A stretch of DNA of 64,000 nt from JAFGVL01 sp964546015 (GTDB lineage Bacteria; Bacteroidota; Bacteroidia; Bacteroidales; Paludibacteraceae): contig CAZJHO010000001.1 of the NCBI GenBank assembly GCA_964546015.1, forward strand, positions 124,001 to 188,000, read 5' to 3'. Below are positions 25,928 through 34,236 of the stretch, piece after piece (positions within the stretch are counted from its first letter, which is position 1; each line of letters begins with the position of its first letter). Below the pieces are notes generated by a model that made no database searches, was not told the DNA's origin, and saw only the letters and a program-made list of their open reading frames with translations. Made by a program: the position numbers and the translations under genes.

Positions 25928-26770
25928 TTAGTTTTTTCCACCTTCGTCTTTTGTGTGATCGATTGTATTTTTTAAGTTGTCCAAATTAGGAACAGGTATT
26001 GTATATTGCAATTTCACTTCCGATGCAGGACGCAGGTTCTTTGCTAAAGGTTCTATATTCAATTGTTTTATCCCATCGACAAATAACTGAGCCATTGCCG
26101 TTGCTCCGGCATCTTTAAAATGTGTATTATCTTCTTTTCCTTCAGGGAATTTCGGACATTCACCCGGTCCTACATGTAAAAAGAATTCTTTTGAGCCTTC
26201 TACTCCTTTGCTGATAAGTAAATCCATACTGGTATGTTGCATATCAATAAGAGCAACTTTCATACTGTCGGCTACTTGACGGATAAGGTTAGGATAATTA
26301 CCATGTTGATCGACAAAGTTCCCGTTATTGTCGAATTTGCGGCGTTCTACAGGCGTGCATAAGATTGGTGTCGCTTCTTTTATACGCACATCGGTTACAA
26401 AACGGATAAAGTTTTTCTTAAAATCTTCGGGTGTTGTATAACGGTCTGTTTTATCTTTACTTTGGTCATTATGTCCGAATTGGATAACAACAAAATCACC
26501 TTTTCCTACGCGGTTTATTAGAAAATCCCAACGCCCTTCGCTGATAAATGTGCGGGTACTTCGTCCATTACGAGCATGATTCTCGATTAATATATTGTCG
26601 TTAAAATAAGAAGGAAGAACCATACCCCAGCCTCGTTCGGGGCATGAATTCAGCGGTTTGTCTGCCATTGTCGAATCGCCTGCTAAAAATAGTTTTACTG
26701 GTTTTTCTTTACCTGCAATAAATCCTACGAGCATTATCACTGCGGTTAAATATAAAAATAGTTTTTTCAT
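25928..26770 (-). CDS. Rhamnogalacturonan acetylesterase-like SGNH hydrolase (CE12)
   Basis: This enzyme removes acetyl esters from rhamnogalacturonan. It has about 280 residues from ATG 26770; a TTG at 26788 is less likely. The signal peptide MKKLFLYLTAVIMLVGFIAG puts it in the periplasm or outside. SGNH blocks are LAGDSTMADKP (Ser), the Gly in NGRSTRTF, GHNDQSKDKT (Asn) and DNTHFKDAGA (Asp/His). It lies 21 nt after the GH105 gene on the same strand, so the two form a pectin side-chain operon. Confidence 0.9.
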   Translation of the reverse strand: MKKLFLYLTAVIMLVGFIAGKEKPVKLFLAGDSTMADKPLNSCPERGWGMVLPSYFNDNILIENHARNGRSTRTFISEGRWDFLINRVGKGDFVVIQFGHNDQSKDKTDRYTTPEDFKKNFIRFVTDVRIKEATPILCTPVERRKFDNNGNFVDQHGNYPNLIRQVADSMKVALIDMQHTSMDLLISKGVEGSKEFFLHVGPGECPKFPEGKEDNTHFKDAGATAMAQLFVDGIKQLNIEPLAKNLRPASEVKLQYTIPVPNLDNLKNTIDHTKDEGGKN

Positions 26771-26791
26771 ATCGTTTTCAGTTCTCAACCA

Positions 26792-28000
26792 TTATTTACA
26801 ACCCATTTTTGCCATCTCTATCCCTGCCAGAATAAAAGGACCAATTACTTTAGGATCGTCGTTGCGAATCGGTTCACTGATGTAGTACTCGAAAGTTCCG
26901 TCGCGATAAGGGTTTCCTCCCAGTCCGGCTACGCTGCATGCACGAGTGATTGAGGTTGTGCCGTCTACATTCTTTTGAGTTGCATAACTTGTTAGTCCGT
27001 TAAATGCTTTTGTGGCAACTTTTTTAAATTTTTTAGGTAAATATTTTTGATTTACGCCTTTTGCCATAGCATAGGCAAACATTGCTGTGCACGATGATTC
27101 TATATAATTTCCTTCGCGTGTAGGCATATCAATTATTTGGTACCATAGTCCTGTTTTTTCATCTTGGTAATTCACCAATGCTGTAGATAAACGATTTAAA
27201 TTAGCTATGATTTGTTTGCGTTGCGGATGATTTTTAGGTAAATAATCCAAAATATCTACCATAGCCATCATATACCAGCCGAGGCTTCGTCCCCAAAAAT
27301 GCTTGGATAAGCCTGTTTGTGGATCGCACCAGCGTTGTGTGCGACTTTCGTCCCAAGCATGATAATTAAGCCCTGTTTTGGGGTCAAATGTAACAGAGTC
27401 TCCGCGTACCATTTGTTTAGCAGCATCGTCGAAAGAAGAAATCGGTTCATTAAATTCTTTGGCACATTGGGCATAGAAAGGAGCACCCATGTATAAGCCA
27501 TCAAGCCATACTTGATTTGGGTAAATCTTTTTGTGCCAAAACACATCAACTTTTGTTCGTGGCTGCGAATCGAATTGCGAGCGAAGTATTTTAATGGCTT
27601 TTAAATATTTTTCATTTTTAGTCAGGTTATACATATCGAACAAGAATTTTCCGCCATTGACACGGTCTAAACTATAGTCGGATTTCTTATAGGTAAGGAT
27701 TTCTCCGTCGGATTGGACAAAATAATCGGCAAATTCGTTCACATATTTAAAATAAATGCTATCGCCGGTTTGTTCGAAGAGTTTGAGCATCGAATATGCT
27801 ACAAGTCCTTGCGTATAGTCCCATTTGGGTTTTTTCACAAAATCAGCTTGCCAAAGTTCCGGATTATGTTTCATTTCGGAGTTTGCAATGATTACTGACC
27901 ATTGAAAACAAGAACTTTTTGTAATGTCTTTTTTTGCAAAAGAAAAACTACAAATAAAAAGGAAGGTAAAAAATAAAACTGGTTTCATTACAATTTTCAT
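26792..28000 (-). CDS. Unsaturated rhamnogalacturonyl hydrolase, GH88/GH105
   Basis: GH105 enzymes hydrate the 4,5-double bond of unsaturated uronates left by pectin lyases and so release the terminal sugar. This product has about 402 residues with a signal peptide (MKIVMKPVLFFTFLFICSFS), so it acts in the periplasm. The start is ATG 28000, because a minus-strand -7 element at 28028-28035 overlaps the longer frame's TTG. The alpha6/alpha6 barrel markers are VWLDGLYMGAPFYAQ (catalytic Asp), HAWDESRTQRW and HFWGRSLGWYMMAMVDIL. It is first in an operon with CE12 and divergent from the second modular gene. Confidence 0.92.
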   Translation of the reverse strand: MKIVMKPVLFFTFLFICSFSFAKKDITKSSCFQWSVIIANSEMKHNPELWQADFVKKPKWDYTQGLVAYSMLKLFEQTGDSIYFKYVNEFADYFVQSDGEILTYKKSDYSLDRVNGGKFLFDMYNLTKNEKYLKAIKILRSQFDSQPRTKVDVFWHKKIYPNQVWLDGLYMGAPFYAQCAKEFNEPISSFDDAAKQMVRGDSVTFDPKTGLNYHAWDESRTQRWCDPQTGLSKHFWGRSLGWYMMAMVDILDYLPKNHPQRKQIIANLNRLSTALVNYQDEKTGLWYQIIDMPTREGNYIESSCTAMFAYAMAKGVNQKYLPKKFKKVATKAFNGLTSYATQKNVDGTTSITRACSVAGLGGNPYRDGTFEYYISEPIRNDDPKVIGPFILAGIEMAKMGCK

Positions 28001-28027
28001 AAAATAAAGAATTTTAATGGTTTGGGA

Positions 28028-28035
28028 CAAAAATA
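28028..28035 (-). promoter_or_regulatory. -7 element of the GH105-CE12 operon (TATTTTTG)
   Basis: Exact match, 28 nt upstream of ATG 28000. It rules out the longer 5' frame. Confidence 0.65.
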
Positions 28036-28074
28036 AAAGAAAAATCTGTAGAACTATAATTTATACCCTATTTT

Positions 28075-28090
28075 TATGTTATAAAACATA
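28075..28090. promoter_or_regulatory. Candidate operator palindrome, copy 2
   Basis: TATGTT-ATAA-AACATA is a perfect 6-bp dyad. It lies between the divergent GH105 and modular-gene promoters and matches 16228-16243 at 15 of 16 positions. Confidence 0.55.
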
Positions 28091-28140
28091 TTTTATGAGA
28101 TTTAAGTATGTTCCATATTGTCTAAATTTTTGAAAATATA

Positions 28141-28148
28141 TATCTTTG
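28141..28148 (+). promoter_or_regulatory. -7 element of the second modular gene (TATCTTTG)
   Basis: Exact match giving a leader of about 65 nt. Confidence 0.7.
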
Positions 28149-28217
28149 TCAGTCTTTTGCTTTATTGGATAGAACTAACCTTAAATCAAATACTAAACCG
28201 AAAAATCTTAATTTGAT

Positions 28218-30761
28218 ATGAAAACTAAAAAATTACAATTATTGTTTGTTGTATTTTCTTTTTTTTACATGGGAAATATAAATGCACAAGCGCTTGTTTT
28301 CTCTCAAGAGTTTGCCGGAGGGCAAGCCGAAGTTCCTGTAAATACAATAGGAGAAATACCCGTGGGAGAATATGTTAATACAACTAATCCTAATAGCTCT
28401 CAATTAACTTCCATTTCTGTAGGATCAAGACAATCAAGTTCTTTTGTTGATATCAATAGAACAACTTCGGGAAATTTTCATGCACAGGATGGTGGTACTA
28501 GTTTTATGTGGGATATCACTAGAAATGTTGATGTAGAAAATCCGGTTCCTTCTGCACTTATGTTTAAAATGCGCTCTAAACATGATGTCACAAGTTCTGG
28601 TTCTGCAAGTACCGTAGTGTGTCTTGGTTCGGGACTTTCGAATGGGACAACAAAACCAGCAAATGCTTCAGTGCATTCAGGTTTTATGTTTCGGCCGGAA
28701 AATAGTGCAGGAACTATGTTATATGATTATTCCGGCTCTAATCAATTAACTCCACGATTAACAGCGCAAGAAGCAGTTTATGTAGAATGGACATTTGTAG
28801 TAAATAATAGTGGTTCTGAAATCTCTTATACAGCACCTACCGGAGTAGAAGAAGATTTGGCTAATGATGCTTGGGATTTATGGGCTGATAATACAAAATT
28901 ATTAAATGATCAGCCTGCTGTAACCGCAACAACCAATATTGGTCAGTTTAAAATAGCAAAAGTTGCATCAAATGGAAGAATTCTTTGGGATATTGATTAT
29001 ATAAAAATATATGATGTAGGCTTGCCTCGTCTTGATCCTCCTGTAGTAGATGATGCTACAAATGTAACAAATTCAGGTTTCACTGCGCATTGGCAATCTG
29101 TAGCTGGTGCGACAGGATATACCGTCAATGTTTATAATGGTTCTACTTTGATTACTTCCTATCCAATTAGTAATCCGGCAACTTTGACGCAGATTGTGAC
29201 GGGATTGCCATCCCCTAATACTACTTATACATATAAAGTTATAGCTAAAGGAGATGGAATAACTAAGGGCGATTCAAAAGAATCGGTGGGTAAAGATGTT
29301 CGAACATTGAGTTCTGAGAAACAGATAACTACATTTAAATTATTGGGTGCAACAGGAACTATGGATCATACAGCAAAAACAGTGTCTGTTGTGGTTCCTT
29401 TCAGTGCTGATTTAACGGCTCCGATTACACCTGATGAGGTAACGGTATCGCAATATGCAACATTGTTGACTGTTGGAGCTCAAACATTCTTCATAGGGCT
29501 ACCGGGGACAACATATACAGTTCAGGCAGAAGATGGAAGTACACAAGATTATAGCGTAATTTTGAGTAGAGCTCCTGCCAGCAAAGAAAACTATATTACA
29601 AAATTTACTTTTGGAAATTTAGTAACAGATGAACAGGTTAGTATTAATGGAGATTTGATAACCATAAAAGTTCCTTGTGGACAAACACCGGTTTATCCTA
29701 CGGAATTATTTATGGGTACAAATGTTGAAGTATCTCCTTTAGCTACAGTAACATCTTTGTTGACAAGCTTGAATTTTGCAAATGATGCGATTCCTCCTGT
29801 TACAATAGTAGTTCAAGCAGAAGACCCTGATCCTGCTTATGCAAGGACATATTCATTCCATATAGAAGAAGACTGTGATGCTCCTTTATTAGATGCTACA
29901 ACTATTAATGGAGTAAAAGTGGAAACCGATCCAATAACAGGTGTTTCTTTGTCTGGTAAAATTGTTATGACTTTCAATGAAAATGTTCGTTTAATAGATC
30001 CGGCTACAATACAATCTAAAGTAAGTTTAACCGGAGGAGCAGCAACAATTGGTACCGTACAAGTGAAAGATAAAACAGTTACAATTCCATTCAGTGGTTT
30101 GATAAAAGAAACAAATTATACATTTACACTTCAAGATGGAACAATAGAAGATCTGTTCGGAAATGATTATGTCCCGGTTTCTTCCCCTTATTCATTCAGT
30201 TTTACAACTGCTAATGATATGTTGGAATTTCCGCTAGCAAATGGCGGATCATATATTTCGGAGATGAACGGTGGTGAGTTTATCCAACCAGCCTTTATTA
30301 CATTTAATGGTTCTGCAGCTATTTATGATGAAACAGCTCCGGGCAAGATTTACAATTCTTTAGCTTGCAAAGGAACTCCGGGTGCCTATGTGTTGGATAA
30401 CACTAATAATGTAATGACGATTAAAGCTAATAGAGTAGGTAAAGTTAAAATATTGTGTGCAGCAGCGGGTTCTCGTAGTTTGATTATAAGAGCTAACAGT
30501 TTGACAGAGTATATTGATTGGATTAGTGCTCCTGTTCCAACAAAAAATAAGCTTAACAGATGTGATAGTGATGCCGGTGGTATATTAGTAGTAAATAGTC
30601 CTAATGAAACACAAATAAAAATAGAACTAGTAAATGGAGGAACCGGTTCGGGTACAACATATATCTATGCAATTGAAATTAGTGATTATGGAGAGGATTT
30701 GCAAAACAATAGGACAGATGATCCTCGCGTTAGAAGTGAAATGATAGCAAAAGTACGATAA
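28218..30761 (+). CDS. Modular secreted protein with FN3, DUF5018-like and Big_5 domains
   Basis: This 847-residue protein has a signal peptide ending NINAQ (residue 24). The order I see is: a jelly-roll/LamG-like module (about 25-270), FN3 (about 276-365, LDPPVVDDATNVTNSGF), two tandem cadherin-like/DUF5018-type sandwiches (to ~555, each with a VQAED block), a Big_5 Ig domain (about 556-670, SLSGKIVMTFNENVRL) and a C-terminal beta module (about 671-830). There is no catalytic domain and, unlike the 16335 gene, no T9SS tail. The domain repertoire parallels that protein. It is probably a pectin-binding or scaffold protein; that role is inference. Confidence 0.82.
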   Translation: MKTKKLQLLFVVFSFFYMGNINAQALVFSQEFAGGQAEVPVNTIGEIPVGEYVNTTNPNSSQLTSISVGSRQSSSFVDINRTTSGNFHAQDGGTSFMWDITRNVDVENPVPSALMFKMRSKHDVTSSGSASTVVCLGSGLSNGTTKPANASVHSGFMFRPENSAGTMLYDYSGSNQLTPRLTAQEAVYVEWTFVVNNSGSEISYTAPTGVEEDLANDAWDLWADNTKLLNDQPAVTATTNIGQFKIAKVASNGRILWDIDYIKIYDVGLPRLDPPVVDDATNVTNSGFTAHWQSVAGATGYTVNVYNGSTLITSYPISNPATLTQIVTGLPSPNTTYTYKVIAKGDGITKGDSKESVGKDVRTLSSEKQITTFKLLGATGTMDHTAKTVSVVVPFSADLTAPITPDEVTVSQYATLLTVGAQTFFIGLPGTTYTVQAEDGSTQDYSVILSRAPASKENYITKFTFGNLVTDEQVSINGDLITIKVPCGQTPVYPTELFMGTNVEVSPLATVTSLLTSLNFANDAIPPVTIVVQAEDPDPAYARTYSFHIEEDCDAPLLDATTINGVKVETDPITGVSLSGKIVMTFNENVRLIDPATIQSKVSLTGGAATIGTVQVKDKTVTIPFSGLIKETNYTFTLQDGTIEDLFGNDYVPVSSPYSFSFTTANDMLEFPLANGGSYISEMNGGEFIQPAFITFNGSAAIYDETAPGKIYNSLACKGTPGAYVLDNTNNVMTIKANRVGKVKILCAAAGSRSLIIRANSLTEYIDWISAPVPTKNKLNRCDSDAGGILVVNSPNETQIKIELVNGGTGSGTTYIYAIEISDYGEDLQNNRTDDPRVRSEMIAKVR

Positions 30762-30778
30762 CTTTCTTAATTATAGAA

Positions 30779-30820
30779 TAAGGGCTGGGGACGAGAAAAA
30801 TCTCAGCTCTTATTTTTGTT
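30779..30820 (+). terminator. Terminator of the second modular gene
   Basis: An 11-bp stem with G-U pairs (AAGGGCTGGGG with CTCAGCTCTT) is followed by a T-rich run. It overlaps the tRNA promoter region. Confidence 0.8.
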
Positions 30821-30835
30821 TTTGAAAAACTATCG

Positions 30836-30843
30836 TATATTTG
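30836..30843 (+). promoter_or_regulatory. -7 element of tRNA-Gly (TATATTTG)
   Basis: Exact match 20 nt before the tRNA. TTTG at 30815-30818 may be the -33 box, with a 17-nt spacer. Confidence 0.65.
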
Positions 30844-30862
30844 CCGCCGATTAAAAAACATT

Positions 30863-30935
30863 GCGGAAGTAGCTCAGTTGATAGAGCATCAGCCTTCCAA
30901 GCTGAGGGTCGCGGGTTTGAGCCCCGTCTTCCGCT
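30863..30935 (+). tRNA. tRNA-Gly (anticodon TCC)
   Basis: All arms are visible. The acceptor stem is GCGGAAG with CTTCCGC, the D arm contains GCTCAGTTGATAGAGC, the anticodon stem is TCAGC/GCTGA with loop CTTCCAA (anticodon TCC, reads GGA), and the T arm is GCGGG-TTTGAGC-CCCGT. The discriminator base is T and CCA is not encoded. It sits at the right edge of the second pectin island. Confidence 0.97.
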
Positions 30936-30945
30936 CAAGAAGAAT

Positions 30946-30984
30946 AAGTCCGGTTTTTGAATGAAAACCGGACTTGTTTTTTTT
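30946..30984 (+). terminator. Terminator of tRNA-Gly
   Basis: A perfect 12-bp stem (30946-30957 with 30964-30975) plus a run of eight T. Confidence 0.92.
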
Positions 30985-30996
30985 ATGTAAAATAAA

Positions 30997-31004
30997 TACT
31001 TTTG
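30997..31004 (+). promoter_or_regulatory. -7 element of the bactofilin operon (TACTTTTG)
   Basis: Exact match directly after the tRNA terminator, 28 nt before the bactofilin ATG. Confidence 0.7.
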
Positions 31005-31032
31005 TTAGCTTGAAAATCAAAATTATACTTAT

Positions 31033-31407
31033 ATGGCAAAAGAAACAGTTGTAAGTAATGGATCCGGTCACAGTGTATTGGCTGCCGGTAGTCGTATTAA
31101 AGGTGATGTTTATTCTGAAGGTGATTTTAGAGTAGATGGCACTGTTGAAGGGAAAGTTCAATGTGTTGGTCGTTTAGTTATTGGTCCGAAAGGTTTTGTG
31201 CAAGGTGATGTTGCTTGTGAAAATGCGGATATTTTAGGTTCTTTAAAAGGGAATATTATAGTGAGAGATACTCTATCATTGAAATCTACAGCAGTGGTCA
31301 ATGGTGACATACAGATTAAAGTCCTTATTATCGAACCGGAGGCTGTATTTTGCGGGTCATGTAATATGGGACAAGAAGAAGGGCTAACTCAATCGGAAGA
31401 TGATTGA
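31033..31407 (+). CDS. Bactofilin (polymer-forming cytoskeletal protein)
   Basis: Bactofilins assemble without nucleotide into filaments that scaffold envelope enzymes. This one has 124 residues. The right-handed beta-helix covers about 13-108, seen as repeating hydrophobic-Gly-Val/Asp turns (GSRIKGDVYSEGDFRVDGTV, then GKVQCVGRLVIGPKGFVQGD). Short flexible ends and an acidic tail flank it. The stop overlaps the region before the Lnb-like gene, giving a three-gene operon with it and the phosphatase-fold protein. It has no membrane anchor of its own. Confidence 0.92.
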   Translation: MAKETVVSNGSGHSVLAAGSRIKGDVYSEGDFRVDGTVEGKVQCVGRLVIGPKGFVQGDVACENADILGSLKGNIIVRDTLSLKSTAVVNGDIQIKVLIIEPEAVFCGSCNMGQEEGLTQSEDD

Positions 31408-31421
31408 TTACACATAAAAAG

Positions 31422-32585
31422 ATGAAAAAAACGCTTTTTTCTTTATTACTTTTTTTGTTTGCATATCAATTATTATATGCCCACGAAAACATAACCTCCG
31501 ATCATACAAAAATCAGTTTGCTTACTTGTGGAAAAGGTGATGCCTTGTACGCACAATTCGGTCATACGGCAATTAGAGTAAAAGATTCGTTTGCCGGTTA
31601 TGATGTTGTGTTCAATTATGGTACATTCAATTTTAATACGAAAAATTTTTACTTTAAGTTTATCAAAGGAATCACTGATTATGAATTGGGTGTAGATGAC
31701 TTTTACTCGTTTTATTTGCAATATGTGGCAAGAGGAATCGCTTTGTGGGAGCAAAATCTGAATTTGACACGAATCGAAAAAGAACAACTTTTAGTTGCAT
31801 TGACCGAAAATACCAAACCTGAAAATAAGAAATATCGCTACAATTTTATTTATGATAATTGTGTAACCCGTCCAAAGTTACTTCTTGATAAAGCTATTTC
31901 TTCTGTCGGTGATCAGATTATTTATCCGAAAGAAATAGAAAAATATACTTTTCGTGAACTTATAGAGCAATATACAGGTAGCAATACATGGAATAAATTT
32001 GGCATTGATATTTTAATTGGAAGTGCTGCTGATAAGGTAGTTACTTTTGATGAGCGTATGTTTTTGCCTGCCGAATATATGAATGTTTTACAAGAAGCAA
32101 AAAGAATGGATGGAACTCCTATGGTAGAGTCAATGGAGCAGATTTATATAACTCCCGATCTTACTCCTACAGCTTCTTTTTTCTCTCCATTGTTAGTTTT
32201 CAATTGCTTATTTGTATTAATCACATTGATTACTTTCTTTTGTTGGAAAAGGTATTTGTTTTTACTTGACACTATCCTGTTTTTAGCCGCAGGAATATTA
32301 GGGATTGTTGTTTTTTATTTAATGTTTTTTTCGTTTCATCCTATTGTAGGAGCCAATTACAATTTATTATGGTTGTTGCCCACTCACTTGTTATTTGTGA
32401 TGTTATTACCAGTAAAAAAAATGCGTAATTTTTTAGGCTATTATCAGTTATTTAGCGCTATTTTAATACTTGTTGCTATTAGTGGCTATTTATTTTTTCC
32501 ACAGCAATTCAATTTAGCATTTCTTCCTTTAATGTTAACCTTGTTTATTCGTTCGTTGCATTTTTATGTTTTAACGAGAAAATAA
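31422..32585 (+). CDS. Lnb/DUF4105 family protein, candidate lipoprotein N-acyltransferase
   Basis: The start is ATG 31422, just after the bactofilin stop (a TTG at 31404 overlaps it). The product has about 387 residues. The signal sequence ends near YAHEN. The periplasmic DUF4105 domain (about 24-240) has LLTCGKGDALYAQFGHTAIR and YDNCVTRPKLLLDKA, which give a plausible His and Cys catalytic pair as in NlpC/P60-like folds. Four or five membrane helices follow (about 250-385). From memory, this family was recently tied to N-acylation of lipoproteins in Bacteroides (Lnb), which lack Lnt. The role is taken from the family, not shown here. The phosphatase-fold gene follows after 8 nt. Confidence 0.78.
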   Translation: MKKTLFSLLLFLFAYQLLYAHENITSDHTKISLLTCGKGDALYAQFGHTAIRVKDSFAGYDVVFNYGTFNFNTKNFYFKFIKGITDYELGVDDFYSFYLQYVARGIALWEQNLNLTRIEKEQLLVALTENTKPENKKYRYNFIYDNCVTRPKLLLDKAISSVGDQIIYPKEIEKYTFRELIEQYTGSNTWNKFGIDILIGSAADKVVTFDERMFLPAEYMNVLQEAKRMDGTPMVESMEQIYITPDLTPTASFFSPLLVFNCLFVLITLITFFCWKRYLFLLDTILFLAAGILGIVVFYLMFFSFHPIVGANYNLLWLLPTHLLFVMLLPVKKMRNFLGYYQLFSAILILVAISGYLFFPQQFNLAFLPLMLTLFIRSLHFYVLTRK

Positions 32586-32593
32586 CTTATCAT

Positions 32594-34192
32594 ATGAAAA
32601 AAATATTGCCATTGCTTTTTCTGTTATTTTCTGTAACAATTTTTGCACAGCGTACAGATACTATTGCACGACCTAAATTGATTGTGAATATTGCCATTGA
32701 TGGTTTACGATCAGACTATATTTCTTTATTTTGGAACAATTTAGATGCGCACGGTTTTCGTCGATTGATACGCGAAGGAAATTATTGTAAAAATATGACT
32801 TTTCCATACATGACCGTTGGTAATGCGGCTGATTATGCTTCGGCAGTAACGGGTACACTTCCTTCCGAGCATGGTATTTGTGGACTTACTTATTGGGATA
32901 AAAAAACACGCACAGCACAATCTTTTCTGTATGATGCTGATAAAAAAGGAATAAACACATCTTTATCCCTTTCTCCTAAAAACATAATGACCTCTACTTT
33001 TTCAGACGAGTTAAAACTAAATACGCAAGGACGGGCGAAAATAGTTACTATTGCGTTGAATGCAGATGAAGCTATTGTAATGGCAGGGCATAGTGGAGAT
33101 ATAGCTTTGTGGATTGATGAAAGGACAGGAGAATGGGCAACTTCGTCATATTATTCGTCCATGTTACCTTCGTGGGCAGTGAAAATTAATTCTTTTAATT
33201 CCGGAAAAAGTTATGCACAATGGAACTGGACAAATTTGTATATCCCATCCTACTATAAAGCCAACTCAACACAAAGTTTGTCGGCTGCTACATTTAATTA
33301 TCCTTTGTCAACAATAATGACAGATAAAAATGTGCCTTACCACAAGTTTAAAGAATCTCCTTTTGTTAATACGATGGTTTGTGAAACTGCTTTGTCTGCC
33401 TTGAGATCTGAATATATGGGTTTGTATGAAGTTCCTGATTTACTTAATTTGCAGTTTACGGTAAAAGGATTTAATCAAACTAATACAGGTGTGCTTACTG
33501 CAGAAACACAAGATATGTATTATCGATTGGATAAAGATCTGCGTAACTTGATAGATGAGATAGAATCAATATGTGGTGTAGGAAATGTCTTGTATGTGCT
33601 TTATGCAACTCAGGCAGAGTATACATCGCCGGATTATCTGGCAAAATATAAAATTCCTTCCGGTTATTTTGTGTCGGAGCAAGCTATGTCTTTGCTTACT
33701 TCCTATTTAATGTCTCAATACGGGCAAGTGCCATTTATAAAAGGCTATAGTAATCAACAAATATTTTTGAATACCGATGCTATCGAAGCAAAAAAGTTAA
33801 ATATAAAAGAAGTAAAACAAAAAATCACCGAATTTATGGTTCGTTTCGAAGGCGTTCAGTATGCGTTTTCGGACGAAGATATATTCTCCAACAGCTATTC
33901 GAACGAATATATCCGCATGGCGCAAAATGCGTACAGTAAAGATAAATCGGGCGATATTATTATTTACCTGAAACCGGGTTGGGTAGCGGTTGAAACCGAA
34001 AGTCAAAAGATAGGGGTATCAAGCCGTGTAAATAATTATGTGCCTTTTATTGTGAGTGGTTGGCGCACGAAAGCAAAATCGATAACACAACCATTCTCGG
34101 TTGTTGATATTGCTCCAACTATTTGTAATATGCTCTCGATACCTTATCCTAATGCCAGTATTGGTAAAGCAGTTACTAATGTGATGGAATAA
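32594..34192 (+). CDS. Alkaline phosphatase-superfamily protein, metal site apparently lost
   Basis: This 532-residue exported protein has a signal peptide ending FAQ (residue ~19). It aligns by eye to the type I phosphodiesterase/PafA branch: IVNIAIDGLRSDY keeps the first metal Asp, and MTVGNAADYASAVTGTLPSE keeps the nucleophile region. The later metal blocks look degenerate. The expected D-x3-H (as in STDYVGH) reads FTVKGFNQTN, the expected DHG reads YATQAEYTS, and the final His block reads SSRVNNYVPFIVSG. It may be a pseudoenzyme that binds but does not cleave phosphoesters. It is the last gene of the bactofilin-Lnb operon. Confidence 0.75.
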   Translation: MKKILPLLFLLFSVTIFAQRTDTIARPKLIVNIAIDGLRSDYISLFWNNLDAHGFRRLIREGNYCKNMTFPYMTVGNAADYASAVTGTLPSEHGICGLTYWDKKTRTAQSFLYDADKKGINTSLSLSPKNIMTSTFSDELKLNTQGRAKIVTIALNADEAIVMAGHSGDIALWIDERTGEWATSSYYSSMLPSWAVKINSFNSGKSYAQWNWTNLYIPSYYKANSTQSLSAATFNYPLSTIMTDKNVPYHKFKESPFVNTMVCETALSALRSEYMGLYEVPDLLNLQFTVKGFNQTNTGVLTAETQDMYYRLDKDLRNLIDEIESICGVGNVLYVLYATQAEYTSPDYLAKYKIPSGYFVSEQAMSLLTSYLMSQYGQVPFIKGYSNQQIFLNTDAIEAKKLNIKEVKQKITEFMVRFEGVQYAFSDEDIFSNSYSNEYIRMAQNAYSKDKSGDIIIYLKPGWVAVETESQKIGVSSRVNNYVPFIVSGWRTKAKSITQPFSVVDIAPTICNMLSIPYPNASIGKAVTNVME

Positions 34193-34194
34193 AT

Positions 34195-34232
34195 AAAAGA
34201 AATCAAGATTTGATTTGAATCTTGATTTCTTT
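34195..34232. terminator. Bidirectional terminator between convergent genes
   Basis: A stem of about 15 bp (AAAGAAATCAAGATT with AATCTTGATTTCTTT) lies 3 nt after one stop and 4 nt before the other. Confidence 0.88.
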
Positions 34233-34236
34233 ATGA

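Noticed and set aside
28001..28030. Upstream extension of the GH105 protein
   Set aside because: It overlaps the -7 element and spoils the signal peptide.
9243..30761. Mobile element carrying the pectin genes
   Set aside because: No integrase, transposase or flanking direct repeats are visible.
30889..31161. Minus-strand frame across the tRNA-Gly, its terminator and bactofilin
   Set aside because: It overlaps a tRNA and a terminator and resembles no protein.
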